Shown: piece after piece, positions 1-13,020 of the stretch
How the letters are laid out: the number at the start of each line of letters is the position of its first letter
Numbering within the stretch: position 1 is the stretch's first letter
From: Armillaria gallica
Taxonomy: Eukaryota; Basidiomycota; Agaricomycetes; Agaricales; Physalacriaceae
Assembly (NCBI GenBank): GCA_037576215.1
Contig: JBANDB010000004.1
Coordinates: 868,001-932,000 of the forward strand
Reading direction: 5' to 3'
Length of the DNA stretch: 64,000 nt
Program-made: the position numbers and the translations under genes
Notes under the pieces: model-generated
Databases searched by the model: none
Told to the model about the DNA's origin: nothing
The model's input: only the letters and a program-made list of their open reading frames with translations

Positions 1-3000
1 CATGCGATGGAGCTCATCTTCAAAACATCATGCAGATTTTCCAAGACCATCCACTCTGTCCTTGACAACTTGTATTCTGTCAATTTGTTGTTCTCATCAC
101 CTGTTATCTCCTTTATTGCTGACTTGTATGCAATTGCTGCATCAAGCATATCAAAAGTCAGATTCCAATGTGTTGAGACATCTCTTGGCAGCATTTTTTG
201 TGCCAACTTCAATTCATCAATAAATTTCCTCCACTCCAGAAGTAAGATAGTGCTGGAATGGATGATATTATAGAATAATTTCCAGATCTGAGTAGAAAGG
301 TGAGATATGGTGCATCTTAATTCACTTTTAATTATATGCCTTAACTAAGGCCATCTGGACAGAATGGGTTTCTGCCAGCCATTTCTCCTTGTCCTCAGCA
401 CTGAGTAGTGCAATCTCATCAATAACCCCATCAACTTCATCCTTCTTGACATGACCAGCCACAGCTTCAGCTTCTTCCAGATGGACATCCAGGTCCTTCC
501 ATTCCAGACCCTCAGCCAACTTGATAAGGTCTCATTCGATGTCATTTGTAGTGTCCTCTTTTTTCTTTTTTGGTGGCTGACACTGGTTCAATAGACTCTT
601 GGCAACAAGGTTGATAACATGGGTGAAGCATTTAGTGCGATGATATGCCATCTATGTGTTCACACCTAGATTTTGCGATTTTATACAAATACTATTGCAT
701 ATCTACCTTACATTAGTGATACAAAGAGGACTATAGCTGAGGCTTGAGCTGATAGTTAGGCTAGTGTGCAGCTAGTAGAGCCAGGACTTAGATGCGATAC
801 GACTAGTAGGTCAAATCTACCAGCTGGCCACACTAGTGACTTGAATGCTAACAGGACTACATGAATGTGGTCACTAGTGGACAAGTAATGCAACTAGCAC
901 ACCAAACAAGAGGTGGAGGACACAAATCTTGTGAAGTTCAGTCACTAGCAGACTGATCTGGGCACAAATGCCTAAGCCAGGTTAACTAGTCACATGGCAA
1001 TCTCAGAGCAGGACTTAGAAATGAATTAGCAATGGATTAACCTTGTGGCAGATCCAACTACTGTGATACAAATCTATTATGATATAGCTGGGCTGTGCCT
1101 TTGATCACAATCAACAGCTGCTACAGGCATATTTGCTGGCCTAGCCATTTATCCTTGACACTAGTGGAGCATTTTTGTGCCAAAGCTATGGAATACCACC
1201 ATTAACGGAGCTCCTAGGCTCACTAGTCAGCAAGCGACCATTTCTAGACTGACTATTGTGTGATTATTCACCATTACTCATGACTAGCCAAGAAATCCTT
1301 ATCAATAATACCCCTCTAGTCAGTTATTTATATCTCGATTGTACCTTGATTGTCAGTATATAAGTAGTAGAATAGGTGCACGCACAGTTCAGGCAAGCCA
1401 TCCCTGCAATTGTGACCTACTAGTCAGTACCTAATGCCCTAATTAAAAGCTTTTGTGCTTAACCTCGATGAAGCGGTGACTAGTTGCTAAGTTACCTATA
1501 GAATTGAGTGAATTGAAGTGTCTTAGAGCAATCTTTTGTGTCCTGCAAAGGCCAAGAGTGTTTTATAGTTCAAGCAAGTTCTCAAATTTTAAAGTATTAT
1601 TCTTAAGCCAAGAGTGCTACTAGTCAGCCCAGAGTGCCACTAGTCAAGTGTTTATTGCTTGTAGGAAGCAGTATAGGGCCAAGAGAGCCACTAGTTCAAA
1701 GCAGTCCCAGTCAGAGTGAACGCAGTAGCTCAAACCAAGTCACTATTCACTCAATTGTGTCTTACCAACCCCACTAGTGCGAGTAGTATGCTTGTATAGC
1801 TCACTAGTAATAAATAAAACATCTTTAAACAACTTTCCTTGATTATTGAAGTCTGCAGAGTGCTTCTATTGTACTCAAAATGCCCAAATTCAATACATTG
1901 GTGATAAGTGTAGAGTTAGTGTTAGGTTTAGTGTTGTTGGTGTTCATTGCCATCCACTAGTCCTTTTGCCACTTGCCATTACCAAGCACATCAGCCATGT
2001 TTTTCACCTGAAAATGTGGGGATGTTGTCAGCAAGTATGCTGATCATGGTATCGTTATTAGTAGCATTGTTGCAGGTAATACTTGGGATCTGTTTTACCC
2101 AGTAAGTTCATTATCTGTATCATAAAAGCAAGAATCTACCTTGTCACTGATGCCGAACTTGTTCAGAATGTTCTCAAATGCCTCTGCAAGGTTAGCACCA
2201 GTGTGGGACTTCAAATCACAGTCAACAGGGCACAGTAAATGATAATAGTTAAACAGTATCTTTGCGACCTCAATGAAATCCAAGAGCAGGCTCACTGCTT
2301 CACTTTTATATTCAAAATGGATTGTGATAGCAACATACAGACAATGGTTTGGCGAGGTCCAGGCATCCATAGCAAAATTTAGATCTCCATTATATTTCTT
2401 GGTACAAGTTGTCAGTCCATAGTCTTTCATAGGATTAAGAACTCATGTGCAAGAGATTAGTGATACAATTATAAGACTTGGAAAACACAGTCTTGACATC
2501 ATGAGAGATCATTGAGGGATGGGGAATGTAGTATTCTTGGTGCCTGGTTTTCATAAGGCAATTGAAGCTGCGATCTTTTGTAATCACAAAGGGGTGTAGG
2601 CTCTCAGATATCCAGTGAACAAACTCAGTGCTATTGTAGTCATATATGAATGATCATTCAGTCATAGTATATGGTATGTGCTCACCATGCTTCAGGTTTA
2701 GTATGTTGATGATGAGAATATATGATTTTACCTTTGCCTTTGACACACAAAAAAGCCTATGTGATTGAACCATTCTGAGCAGACTCCTGGTGGGTTTGGA
2801 CAATATTCCTTGCATCATGCAGATGCTTGACTTCATCAGCAGCCTTCAACACATTCTCTCCCTAGCACTTCTTAACATGGATCTGCAAATTCTTAATTAA
2901 AGAAACATCAGCAGTATCAAGGAAACAGTTGACCTCATGTTGGCAATTCTTGGCCAAGCATGCCTAGACATAGAATTTGCATCTATCACGGTACTCAATG

Positions 3001-3760
3001 CTTGGAACTGGGGAGTAGAAGGCATAAATGGGTGTGTTCCATGTTGCTAAAGTATGACCTGCTGAGCTCATCAGTTATCAGAATTGAAACACAATGTCAG
3101 GAACATATGAAGTTTGGCATCATGATCATCTTCTTCAATGGTGCCATCTTCCTTAACAGACCCTGCATCTTCATCATTGTCATTGTCTTGAACTTCAATC
3201 AAGTTGGGAAGTTCAACACTTTTACAGAGGCTGAGGAACCTGAATTGTGGTGAGTTATTGCAGTTGTTTGTCTTTGAGTCAAACTCACTAATATTTCCAA
3301 CATTAGAAGCAGAGTGATGAAAACCAGCTGGAGCAACTGAAGCCAGGGCAGGAGAAACAGATGGAGCAAATGGCTTCAAAGCAGAGGATTACTGGGGTGT
3401 GAGCTTGTTAACAACATTTTTCATGATTTTTTTTGCACCAGAAGCAATCTTGGACTTCTTTTTGGGACAAGATGTTGAGGCTGTTGTGGATGCATCATCA
3501 GAGCCATTGACAGCTTAGGCTTGACAGCCTTGCTGTGTTTAGTCTGCTGGCACTTGTGCTTGCCATCAATAATGTTGGCTGGATCCTCGCCTGGTGCCGT
3601 GGTAAAGTCAAATTTTTGTCTGTATATTTTCTGCCTTTTATCTGAGGGTGGATGTTAGTGATAACTGTACAGTTGAATGCTGGGCAGAAGCACAATATAA
3701 TTGCTGAGGGTCAACAGGTGATAGTGGGGTGCAGGCAGATCACCACATCCTGACCCATAC
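1..3760 (-). pseudogene. hAT (Ac-like) transposase pseudogene, split by an insertion
   Basis: Reading leftwards on the minus strand, successive frames give hAT landmarks: a serine/lysine-rich N-terminal part (about 3,700-3,070), a conserved N-terminal block around 2,870-2,500, then FAMDAWTSPNHCLYVAITIH with LLLDFIEVAK (2,430-2,095), the NNATNNDTM block (about 2,050), TKCFTHVINLVAKSLL (about 640) and LPRDVSTHWNLTFDMLDAA (about 210). The order matches the RNase-H-fold hAT transposase, a cut-and-paste enzyme acting on terminal inverted repeats. The C-terminal dimerisation part would lie beyond the left edge. Several stops and frameshifts are present, and 652-1,993 is an insertion between the NNATNNDTM and CFTHV blocks. 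This is certainly non-functional. Family identity is from motif recognition. Confidence 0.8.
652..1993. mobile_element. R2 copy A: 1.34-kb ACTAGT-rich insertion in the hAT pseudogene
   Basis: Both sides continue the hAT reading, so the segment is an insertion. GCCAT occurs at 647-651 and again at 1,994-1,998 and is the likely 5-bp target duplication. The ends are only weakly inverted (CTATGTGTT versus TGATGTGCTT from the other end). There is no open reading frame. The hexamer ACTAGT occurs 14 times. The segment resembles 18,855-20,420 near its left end (AGATTTTGYG) and right end (GAGCACATCA). A non-autonomous DNA element is the simplest reading; a solo LTR is less likely. Confidence 0.6.
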
Positions 3761-3859
3761 TCCTACCCATTGAACCCATACCCTTGACCCACCAAAACCT
3801 GCCCAACCCTGGCTTGTCAGTACTTCTGTAAATCAATCCAATTTGCAAGTCACAGCTTT

Positions 3860-4565
3860 ACATTCCCTGAAATGCCTTTTATGCTCTAAGCGAATAGCTA
3901 TCATCACTCTACCTGCCACTCAAGCTTCTGTATATATAAATGATCTTATGTACATGCATACATGTGAACACCTTCTAAAATATATGCATCCCTGAAAGGT
4001 ACAGAGCATCTCTTTCCTTAAAACCTGGACATACTTTCAGCAATAGCTTTAGGCAAAGACAAGCAAAAACATACCATCAAATTATGTGATGGCTCTTCAT
4101 TATACTAAATCTTTGAAGAACACATATATGTTCACATATCACCCATTACTCGGAACCTGTATGAAGAAGATGAGTATAAATCAAGGCACTGTGGAACTCC
4201 TGATGTCTCTCCCAGAGATAGGCAGTCAAAAGGTTCCCTGAGACAGCAGTGAGAAAATGGCTTATTACAACAAAGCTGAATATCTCTCTATTTCCATGTG
4301 AGTATATTGGTTTCTGTTGTTTAACATGATTAGTGAGGACAAACCATCCTGGTGTGAATAACCAACCTTATATGCATCAAAAGGCCACATCTATCAAAAG
4401 CCATCGGGAAGAACAATAATCTGCAATGGTAGATCTGTCTTCAATTTGAGGCCTATTGGTATATTTGTGCATAAAACAATCACATATGACACTTTTAAAT
4501 AGATGGATAGATGTGATTACATCCAAGCCATGTATATTGTTGGTTGGCAGGAAGAAGGGTTCTAT
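3860..4565 (-). pseudogene. decayed homologue of the gene at the right window edge
   Basis: Bases 3,865-4,020 and 4,440-4,560 align in order with 63,730-64,000 at perhaps 65 percent by eye, with about 420 extra bases in this copy between them. On the minus strand both give related peptides (here NIHGLDVITSIHLFKSVICD, there DIHSSDIVIFVRPFTVGICD), so a protein-coding ancestor is likely. The product is not recognised. This copy is CpG-poor and contains stops. Confidence 0.45.
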
Positions 4566-6730
4566 GGAGAAGAAGTCAGTCAAGAGCACAGAATTATCAA
4601 GAGGAATGTACTTGAGCAGAGGTTTCTCATTAAGATCTTGGTACCCAGAGATTGCTTGTGTTTTCTTTCACCCAGGGTAGCAACCTAACACAGTGGAAAG
4701 ACAACAATCTTTGCATATCTGTTGACAACTGGTGTCTGTAAGAGATGATGTCAATGTGATTTATATGATGGCAGAGAACTCACAAATCTCCACTTGGCTG
4801 GCTCCATACCATATCGAAGCTATCACACAGCAACCTCCCTGCTATCCACAGTAACCATGGCAAACTGGCATTCATCACTCACCTTCACTTTGAAGGAGAT
4901 GCCAAACTTCTAAGAAATAGTCAAGGCTAAGGCCATAGATATTGGGAAGAGGATGTATGGGGAAGTCTAATTGAGAACCCATATAATATTTTCTTGTTGA
5001 CCAGTCTATGATTTTATCTACTGATGGTCTGAAGCAGAATACTATTTAAAAATGCCTAAGTAGCAGATAAAGAGGACAACTCTATCCAAAGATTTCAATT
5101 GGCTGGTCCCAGTGCAGACAAATTCTCTCATCTGCTTGAATCTAGTGAATGACCCAAGAGGATTGAGAAGGCCTATCCTGCTAGATCATATCCCATTGAT
5201 TTATCCTTCTGGCTTGTTGATAGATTTGTGTATGACCATGAGGTAGGAAGCATGTGATGCACCCAATGTTTTGGCAGTGGAAGATAGAGAGGACATTATC
5301 ACTAAAGATATCGATGATTGTCACCCTGGGGAAATGGCTGGGTGCAGATGAGCTAGGAGGCATGAAATCAAATAACCTTACTGCTGCCTGCAACAGTATA
5401 AGGAGAGTTTAGTGGGATGGATGGAGAATGGTTGAGATTTGACACATCAGAAAACTTAGACATGTGGCGATGGGTGTTTTTGCTGGGAAATGGCTCAGCA
5501 TATGAGATAGGGAATCTTCCTGCCCAGATTACAATAGAATTAAATCCATGAGGTTAAGCAGGAACTAAGTGTATGTACATTGTACCACAGACCCAGTAGC
5601 ACAACCCTAGTGCCTGTAATGTCTTGCACAAAGATAGTTTAGTCATCAGCAAAATGGTCACTTCATCTTTGTGGTATTTCAGTACTTTCTAAAGTTGTAA
5701 AAGCTTTGAAAGATATAAAATACAATATCTTTCTACAAGAAGAAAATGTACTTCACAAGACATGTACCTTGTCTTGTCAAGCAGATCAAAACTTTGAAAG
5801 ACCACCACATCATCTTTCATACAACAATGTCTTTTATATATTCTAGTTTGCTTATTGCTTTGGAACATCATGAAGGAAGAAAGAGCATAGAAAGCATAAT
5901 GGTAATTGGCATAATCATACTACATGGGCATACAGCAAGCAGGAACATTTAAATGGTAAGTAACACTAGTATAAGAAAGCTTGATTATGTGGGGGAAGGA
6001 TGTCTGTGCTCTGGCGAGAAGGACCTAGTAGCTAGTCACTAGAGTAGCTCTCTGCAGTCTCTCTGGCCCATCTATGTCCTATCCCATTCATACTGTGGTC
6101 ATTTGGATCAAATTAGATGGTGTTTGAATCCAACTCCTGCACCCAAAAAAAGGCATGAGCCTCAAAGATACCTGTGGTGAGCAACTGTAATCTCCTGGAC
6201 TAGGGACTTACCTTTAGACAAACAGTAACACACTGGAATGGAAGGGCATCAGCACTTGAAAACCAGCCCCTAGGGAGAGTAATGTACCATGTGCAAAACC
6301 CATTTTTATACTCATCCAGGATTCCTAGATGTGATATGCACTGCACCACCTGTGGATCCAGCTTGCTAGAATATGATATCTTCACATGCTGGGGTTTGGC
6401 TTGCTAGTTCAATGCTGAGGTTGTCCTTTGAATGAGGATGGAGAAGGACAGAAAGAATGTGGAGATCAATTTGGATTGACTTTTGGATCCAAAAATCAAC
6501 ATCATGTGAAATGATGCAATTGGCCTATGCACAGGCACCCTGGCAGAGTTTGAAAGAACTGGAACAAAAATTCAGTTCCTCTTGTGTTCCTCTCCCACTA
6601 TTCTGCTGTTTACTCCCCCTCCCAGACCATCTGAAAATTGCAACATTGTCTTGAACACACTTTTGCTATGTACATTCTACTGATACTACCTGTACAGTGT
6701 ACTATTACCAAAAAATTATGCTATAATATT
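4566..6730. other. no gene recognised
   Basis: AT-leaning, CpG-poor sequence with only short broken reading frames. It may continue the decayed paralogue to its left, but I see no domain or repeat boundary. Confidence 0.4.
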
Positions 6731-6731
6731 T

Positions 6732-6767
6732 TGCAAACTGCATGTTCAGTTGAACATGCAGTTTGCA
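6732..6767. repeat. near-perfect palindrome, 17-bp arms
   Basis: TGCAAACTGCATGTTCA and its exact reverse complement are separated by GT. A third partial copy (CTGCAAACTGATC) follows at about 6,778. This could extrude as a cruciform. There is no coding context. Confidence 0.8.
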
Positions 6768-8210
6768 GATTATGACTCTGCAAACTGATCATAGGATGTG
6801 ACATGTGACATGGGAGAGGTCATCCATGTGATTGGTTGTGAGGGGAGATGATGAGTATTGTCTGAATGATGTAAGATGCCAAAGATATTAAAGATCTGGC
6901 TCCAAAGATCAAGATACTGGTTCCCAAGATCAAGATGCTGAAAGAAGTCCAGAAAAAGACAAATATACTGTTTTGCTGATGCTACCCATCATGGAATCCC
7001 AGAAACACAACTTCAAACCACAATAAAGCTGCTGTCTTGGTATCTAGGGGAGGAGGTGAGCATAACTGAGGAAAAACACAAATAGTGTTACACACCTACC
7101 AGACACCTTGTGGCAGAGATAACGATAGACTCAACCCAATGGTAGCCAGTTCCAGATTTTGTAAAGTGAGCTCCTTGTCAATAACAAGCTTGACATCTTC
7201 ATGATTGTCATTCATGGGTGTGAGTCTGTATTGATATTGAGGCCTTGAGCTTGAGAACTGAAGCACTTCCAAAGGTGAAATATAGAGACATGTGAAGAAT
7301 TGCAAAAATTGAATATTGCAATGGTGCTGTTAAGTGGAAATGTCCACTGAGTAATTGGATGTTCTGGTGTATATAGTCAACCAAAGACCTCAGGCTGGGG
7401 ATGCAAGTACCTGCTTCTTGATAGGCAGACTCTGGTAGAAGAAATAGTACAAAGTGGCCAAATTCAAGGCAGCCACCTGCTGGAGTCTTGTCCTGAGGGA
7501 TCATTCCAAGATGGCACTGTAGCAGGTGGAGATCGTGTTAGGCAAATCTGAGGGAATACAGTAAGCAGATGAAGTGTAAGAAGCAAAAATTCATACACAC
7601 TACACCAGTTATGTGGCTAAAATTCTGTCTTTCTGTATGTGTGGTAAATTTCCTCGCATATTCTTTGCTTCTTCATTGTGAGACTGAAATTTGGGTTTGA
7701 CACATAAGGCCTATGATTAACAGTGAGTTTGAAGGCTATGGTATTCAACTTGATGTGGTTTCTTCTGTAACAGACCAGAAATGGCAGGTGGATACTCAAA
7801 AATAGCAGTTGGTCATGGACATTGATGAAGGAGCCAGTTTTGGCAGATTCTGGCATCAAGTTCTGATGATGACATCACAACCAACACCTTTCCTGACATT
7901 TTTCTATTGGTATCCTCAGTCTTTTATTATAGTATGCACTTGTAGTGATAGTCTGACATGTTGATCGCATCTCAACTCAAGAAATCAAGGAACTCTGAAG
8001 CTTTATCTGTTGTATGTCTGAGTAAATTGTCCTTTACTTTGTCAACACATAATACTTGTTGCAACTCCCTCTCCCCACTTTGAAGCATCCTCGAAAAAAC
8101 ACAAATCAAAGAGCACTGAATTTCATCCATCATTTGTACAACTTTCAAGTGAGTGTCAGGATTGTAAATATCAAGCTGAACACACCTATGGCATCATAAT
8201 GTTGAGCCGT
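6768..8210. other. no gene recognised
   Basis: Only short broken frames. A brief imperfect repeat of AAGATCAAGATACTGG type lies at about 6,900-6,945. Nothing else is supportable. Confidence 0.4.
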
Positions 8211-9842
8211 TGAAGAGACTCTGTGCACACAAGCTAGAAATGCAACAGCATTGGTGACACTGATCACACCCACATCCAACACTACACACACAAACCCTCA
8301 AGTTTGTGGGGAGATTCTGGTACGATAGAAGCAGATAGAAACAAAGCAAACAAACTCTCAGAATATAGAATACACACGTATAGCGATAGTGTCAAGTATC
8401 TAGATTTCTCTAAGTCCAAAGGCTTTTAATAACAAGAGGAGCAACAGTTGTCGCTGGGCCTCAAGGCAATGTGTAGTCACAGTACACACAATGTCAAGAG
8501 ACACACACAAAACCCTCACTAAGTCTAGAGTGACACACAAAATGACCTCAAGTGACTTGAAACACACAACACACAACTTGAAGCTTCGTGCTCCAAGCAG
8601 AAACCCTTCACAAAACCTTTCACTAAAGCCACAGGATTCAAACCTATGCACTCGAGCTTCCAAACCAATCATAGATCCACAGGGTTCTAACCTATGCAAT
8701 ACAGAGATGCAATAACCTTATAAAACACTGTCTGCAAGCCACAACGTTTGAACCTATGCCACTTGGGAAATATATACCCTCAAGCAAGCACTAATCAAGC
8801 TAAAGGGTTTGAACCTCTGCCACCTGTAGTGCCATGTGTCACAAAAAACTCTCAAAACTCAAGAGTGTGTCCTCTATGACACCAAACACCTCTTCTCAGG
8901 TTAAAGCACAAGTCAATCAACCAATTAACAGTAGCACAAGTGCTGTGTTAGCTTTCTATGCCTCATGTGCAACTCAAGTCACTCAAATGTTATCAATAAA
9001 AGGTCTATTCTTTCACTTGAAGCTACAAACTAATCCTGAAGCTAGAGCACTAAGCTGAGGGCTTTCGCACTCCAACAAGGGGGGTTCAAAACTTGTACAC
9101 TATTACTACTCTATAGTATTTATATACTATGCACTCTACCAATTAATACAACCTTAAATAGTAACTCTTTGCTTGTGGAGCTTCCTTTCCTGGGTCCTAT
9201 GCATGTTGCTATAATCACACCATTGCTTGGCGCTTACTCAGAGCTCTGGCTCGGGGCCAGATCCTGATCTCTCAGTTGCATGACATCGGTTAGCTGTGCT
9301 ATCCATGTGTACTGACATTGCCTAGTATCTCCTCAGAGTTGTAGCCTAGTGCACAACTTGTCTTTATGGTAATAATATCTTCTAGTGATTTCCATGGTCT
9401 TCTAGGATCACCAGCTTCTAGTCTAGGCCTCACGCACATCAGCTGAAGTCGGAGACATTGGTCTTACTTCAATTCTAAACATTCTGAGGTCTAGAGTGCT
9501 AGCTCCTGGCATGGCAGTGCCTTGTGCATCATAGATCAAGGTTGCACAAAGTATCAATTATCTCCTAAGCTTCACTAGTTCTATTCTTAGCATGCATCTT
9601 CTGTGCATTGTCAGTGTACTCAGTGTCAAGTGCTGGGGCTTTAGACTTAGTGTGACCCTTATGGTATTGCTCTACAGTTAAGCCATATGCTCCACCAAAC
9701 ATCACTTAAGGTATTGCATTGCCTGCACTTAGGATATTGTGCTCTAAGATATATCTCATTGCCTTGGTATCTAGGTTTTATAAAATGTATGTATTGATAC
9801 ATTTTGTGAAATTACATGTGTGAACGCTTTTCAAGTGTGTCA
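8211..9842. mobile_element. R1 copy 1: 1.6-kb dispersed repeat
   Basis: Matches 38,818-40,391 in the same orientation from TGAAGAGACTCTGTGC to CTTTTCAAGYGTGTCA. The last ~880 bases differ by roughly fifteen substitutions, nearly all transitions; the first ~750 bases are much more diverged with indels. There is no long reading frame. The ends are weakly inverted (TTGAAGAG versus TTGAAAAG). It holds an array of four tRNA B-box-like motifs. It is probably a non-autonomous transposable element of unresolved class. No target duplication is visible at this copy. Confidence 0.7.
8633..8820 (-). repeat. array of four B-box-like motifs
   Basis: GGATTCAAACC, GGTTCTAACC, GTTTGAACC and GGTTTGAACC, each followed by TATGC or TCTGC, start near 8,633, 8,682, 8,744 and 8,804. 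On the minus strand they read like pol III B boxes (GGTTCAAACC). Copy 2 retains three (about 39,241, 39,289 and 39,353). Confidence 0.55.
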
Positions 9843-12190
9843 CCATCTGATTTGATTAAGCATTGTTATCCTGCCTGAACTGAAAAGGCCTACAAACTGG
9901 GGCACCAAACTGCAAAACAGTCATAGGATAAGTGACTATCAGCTGAATAAAATAAATGAAAGAATGTGATTTTTCATCTCATGACTTAGAATGCTGAGGG
10001 TCCCCAATGAGGTGATGTCAGTGAGTGGCCATTTATGTGACTTGAACATCTTCAGTTTCCTATATGAGCCAAAGAAGAAATAGATGTTAAGGTTTTGCAG
10101 GACTGTGGCATATGTGGTAAGCAGAAGAGTTATGAAGATGAGTTACTCATATGTATCACCACATATATGCCGCAAAACCCTTGGTAGGTGCTTGTGACTC
10201 ATCCTTCTGGATGGATCAATGTGGCTTGAAGAACTTACCAACAATGAGACATCACAGAGTGGGCTGATTGTGTAGAATGGCCCTTGGTACCAACTAAAAG
10301 GATGTAAGTAGTGTTTCAGAAATGAGATTGAACAGTGAGATTTTTAATATTCCCTTGAAATGTTGGTCCTTGGTCCTTAAATCCATCCAACACAATTACT
10401 AGGTGTTTGAGAGCCTCTATAGTGCTGTGGAGCGCTCAATAGAACAGAACAGAGACTGATCCAATGACTCACAGTAAGTCTACTGAGTCAAAGAACTCTG
10501 GAACTCAGAACACCTCAGTGATCATGGCAACTCAACACCAAATAACCATTGACCTGTCCCTCTTATATCCTCTCTAGTTTGACAGACACTGCTTATCTGC
10601 ATCAATATCATGTCATGACAGAACATGAAAGCTGCTGTATGTGGCAATGTCAAAGACAACACAGAGCATTGCCCTGGGCAGATTCCCTTTCTACAGAGAT
10701 ACAAGGGAACATAACTGAGAAGGCACATTCATCAATAAGGAAATTCAGGCTACTGTTGGAACTAGCTTTGAGGTCAGGTCAATGCAGAAGTTGAAGATCT
10801 AGCATATGGTCTTATATGTGAGATTGACTCCTATTTTTGCTGGATGCCAAGTTCTGTGAGGGTTTGGCCTGGTCTAAGTGCTTGTGCCACACAAACATCT
10901 CCAAATCTACCTTTCAGCAGATGTGGCACATAGCTTATCCCCTCCATCGACAAGTGTGTATCCTGTCAAATAGCACTACTGGGGTACATTAAATACTCAA
11001 TCACCCTCTGCAGCAAGTGTGAACCAGCCTTGTCATCTTGCCTAACTGAAAATTGATCCCCAAAACCACCTTTCACCATTGTTCATATCATTATATAATT
11101 TGCTGCAATAAATTATCATCGGAAGAACCAATGACTTTGAATCCCCTCATAGATGCAGAGTATAGAGAATCTACAAGGGAGTTGCAGCACTCAGGTGACA
11201 GAGGAAGCTGCAAACTACACCTGGCCATTAGTGTGCATCTTAAAAACAGCCTTGATGCAGAAGCAAGATCCTTGGAAGGAACTCCATGCAGCAACATTTG
11301 AAGGATTGGTGAATGTAGCATGCAAAATGGGTTCAAACCCAAACCAGATATGGGTATGACATTAGATATATCATTGTCCAAAGTCACAGTGCAGAGTGAG
11401 GCAGAGGCAGGTGCAGCCTTAGCAGCTATAATCAACTATCAAACCAGTCAATTGACAGACTCTGTGATATATCCAGACTGTCAATTGACAGATAACCTCA
11501 AAACAGCAATTATAGCACATTACAGGCACTGGGGACTGTGACAGGGCATCATGGCCCTCTCTCCTGCTCATCGCTACACAACCTCACCCATGCCAGAATG
11601 CTGCCAGGTCCTGCTTGCTGTCAGTGGGATTTTCTGTTTTTGACAGATTGGCAAATAGCCATATTTTGGATCCAGACTTTCAGGCACCAGTTTCATTTGC
11701 CTTCTGGCAAGTGAAAATTTTCTTTTGCCCTGCTCACCACTCACTGTTGAGGGCAGGAATTGGCAATTCTCATATTTTTCTGGTCCCCAGCACAAATTCA
11801 GGTTTTTTGTGGGTATGCCTCCTATTCTTTTTTTAATGCACTTTCCCTAATGTCAGTCTCCATGCCACCATTTTGGTGCTGCTCCCACTCACTGTTGGGA
11901 TTTTCATAAAATTTCCAGTGCACTAGCCAAATCTGCATTTTTTGGGGCTGTTTATATGAATATGCCTCCTGTTTCCTTTTTAACACTCATTCAGCACTAT
12001 TCTCTCTCACTGCTGGTGGCAAAAATCTGAAATTTTCTTGCAGGAGGACCCTTCACCACCATCTCTCCAGAACCACAATCTTACTTGATACATCTGAAGC
12101 TACATAATTTACATTAGCATAGGTCAAGAGATATATACTTTCTCTGCATAATGATATAGAGATAGCAGCAGAAAACATGCTTAGGGTTGA
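9843..12190. other. no gene recognised
   Basis: Broken short frames only. A 12-bp palindrome TGTCAATTGACA (or a one-base variant) occurs twice at about 11,447 and 11,480. No family signature was seen. Confidence 0.4.
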
Positions 12191-12194
12191 TAGT

Positions 12195-13020
12195 TTAGGA
12201 GCTCCAAATCCACTCATCAAGCCGATGTCGCATTGATATCTGTGTTGCACTCAGCCTCATTCGCTTTATCTTCGTTATCACTTTGTCTGTTGAGCTGATC
12301 ATCCATGATGCCATCATCGTCATTATCGCCATCATCATTGTCACCATTGTTGTTGTCCTCCCCACTCTCATCATCCAGAGAAAGGGGTAGCTCCTCTTTG
12401 GCATCCATTTCCTCCAGCAGTTGAACCCATAGAAATTGGAGTTTACTTCAGAGGCTGAGTTGAAGCTGTCCCTGTTCCTCTGCATACACTGTCAATCCTT
12501 CAGCCAAAGCACTATCATCCATCACCAGTCTCTCCCCCTTTCATCCAAGCCACCATGACAACCTCCATTCCAGAAACTTCATCACCCTACGCATCTCTTC
12601 TCTCAGTAGTAAAACCTCCTCCTTGCTTCTTGATGATCTTGCCCGACTTCTACACCACTCGGATCACAGAATGTCATCATTCTTGTCAGTTCCATCCTCT
12701 ACATCAATTGGTGTTGTTAACCAAATCCAAGATAGCGTCCACCACATCTCTCCTGTTTTGTCATGCTGCTCTTGCTCCTCTCTGTCTAAATTGATCTTGT
12801 CTTCTTGCAGGACTCCAATGTTGGGGAGTGGGAGTTCATCACTATCTTCATTGGTTCCTCTTCTCCCTGGACTTTGCCATTGTCTCTCTGCATCGGAGTA
12901 TGCATGGATGTCTTTGTTTTTCAACTGCCTCAGCATAGTCTCCCAGTCTCCTGGCCCTATCAAATGTAATTTGGCCTGTCTTGCTGCCCTGTATATGGAA
13001 GGGTAGACTGGCATGCTCAT
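12195..13020 (-). pseudogene. probable C-terminal fragment of a KDZ-type transposase
   Basis: Reading leftwards, the ORF at 13,020-12,664 gives VYPSIYRAARQAKLHL and, later, TLSWIWL, followed in shifted frames by a region resembling VEWxxARA..EE and by CMQRNRDSFNSASE near 12,480. In fungal KDZ transposases a similar order (YRAAR..AL; LSWIW; ARARxxRW..EE; YAxRQA) forms the C-terminal region. Frames shift and stops intervene. There is no link to the longer KDZ pseudogene at 20.4-22.5 kb except possible common descent, and 5.8 kb of other sequence lies between. An acidic low-complexity stretch (ATC-rich DNA, 12,290-12,370) sits in the tail. Confidence 0.45.
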
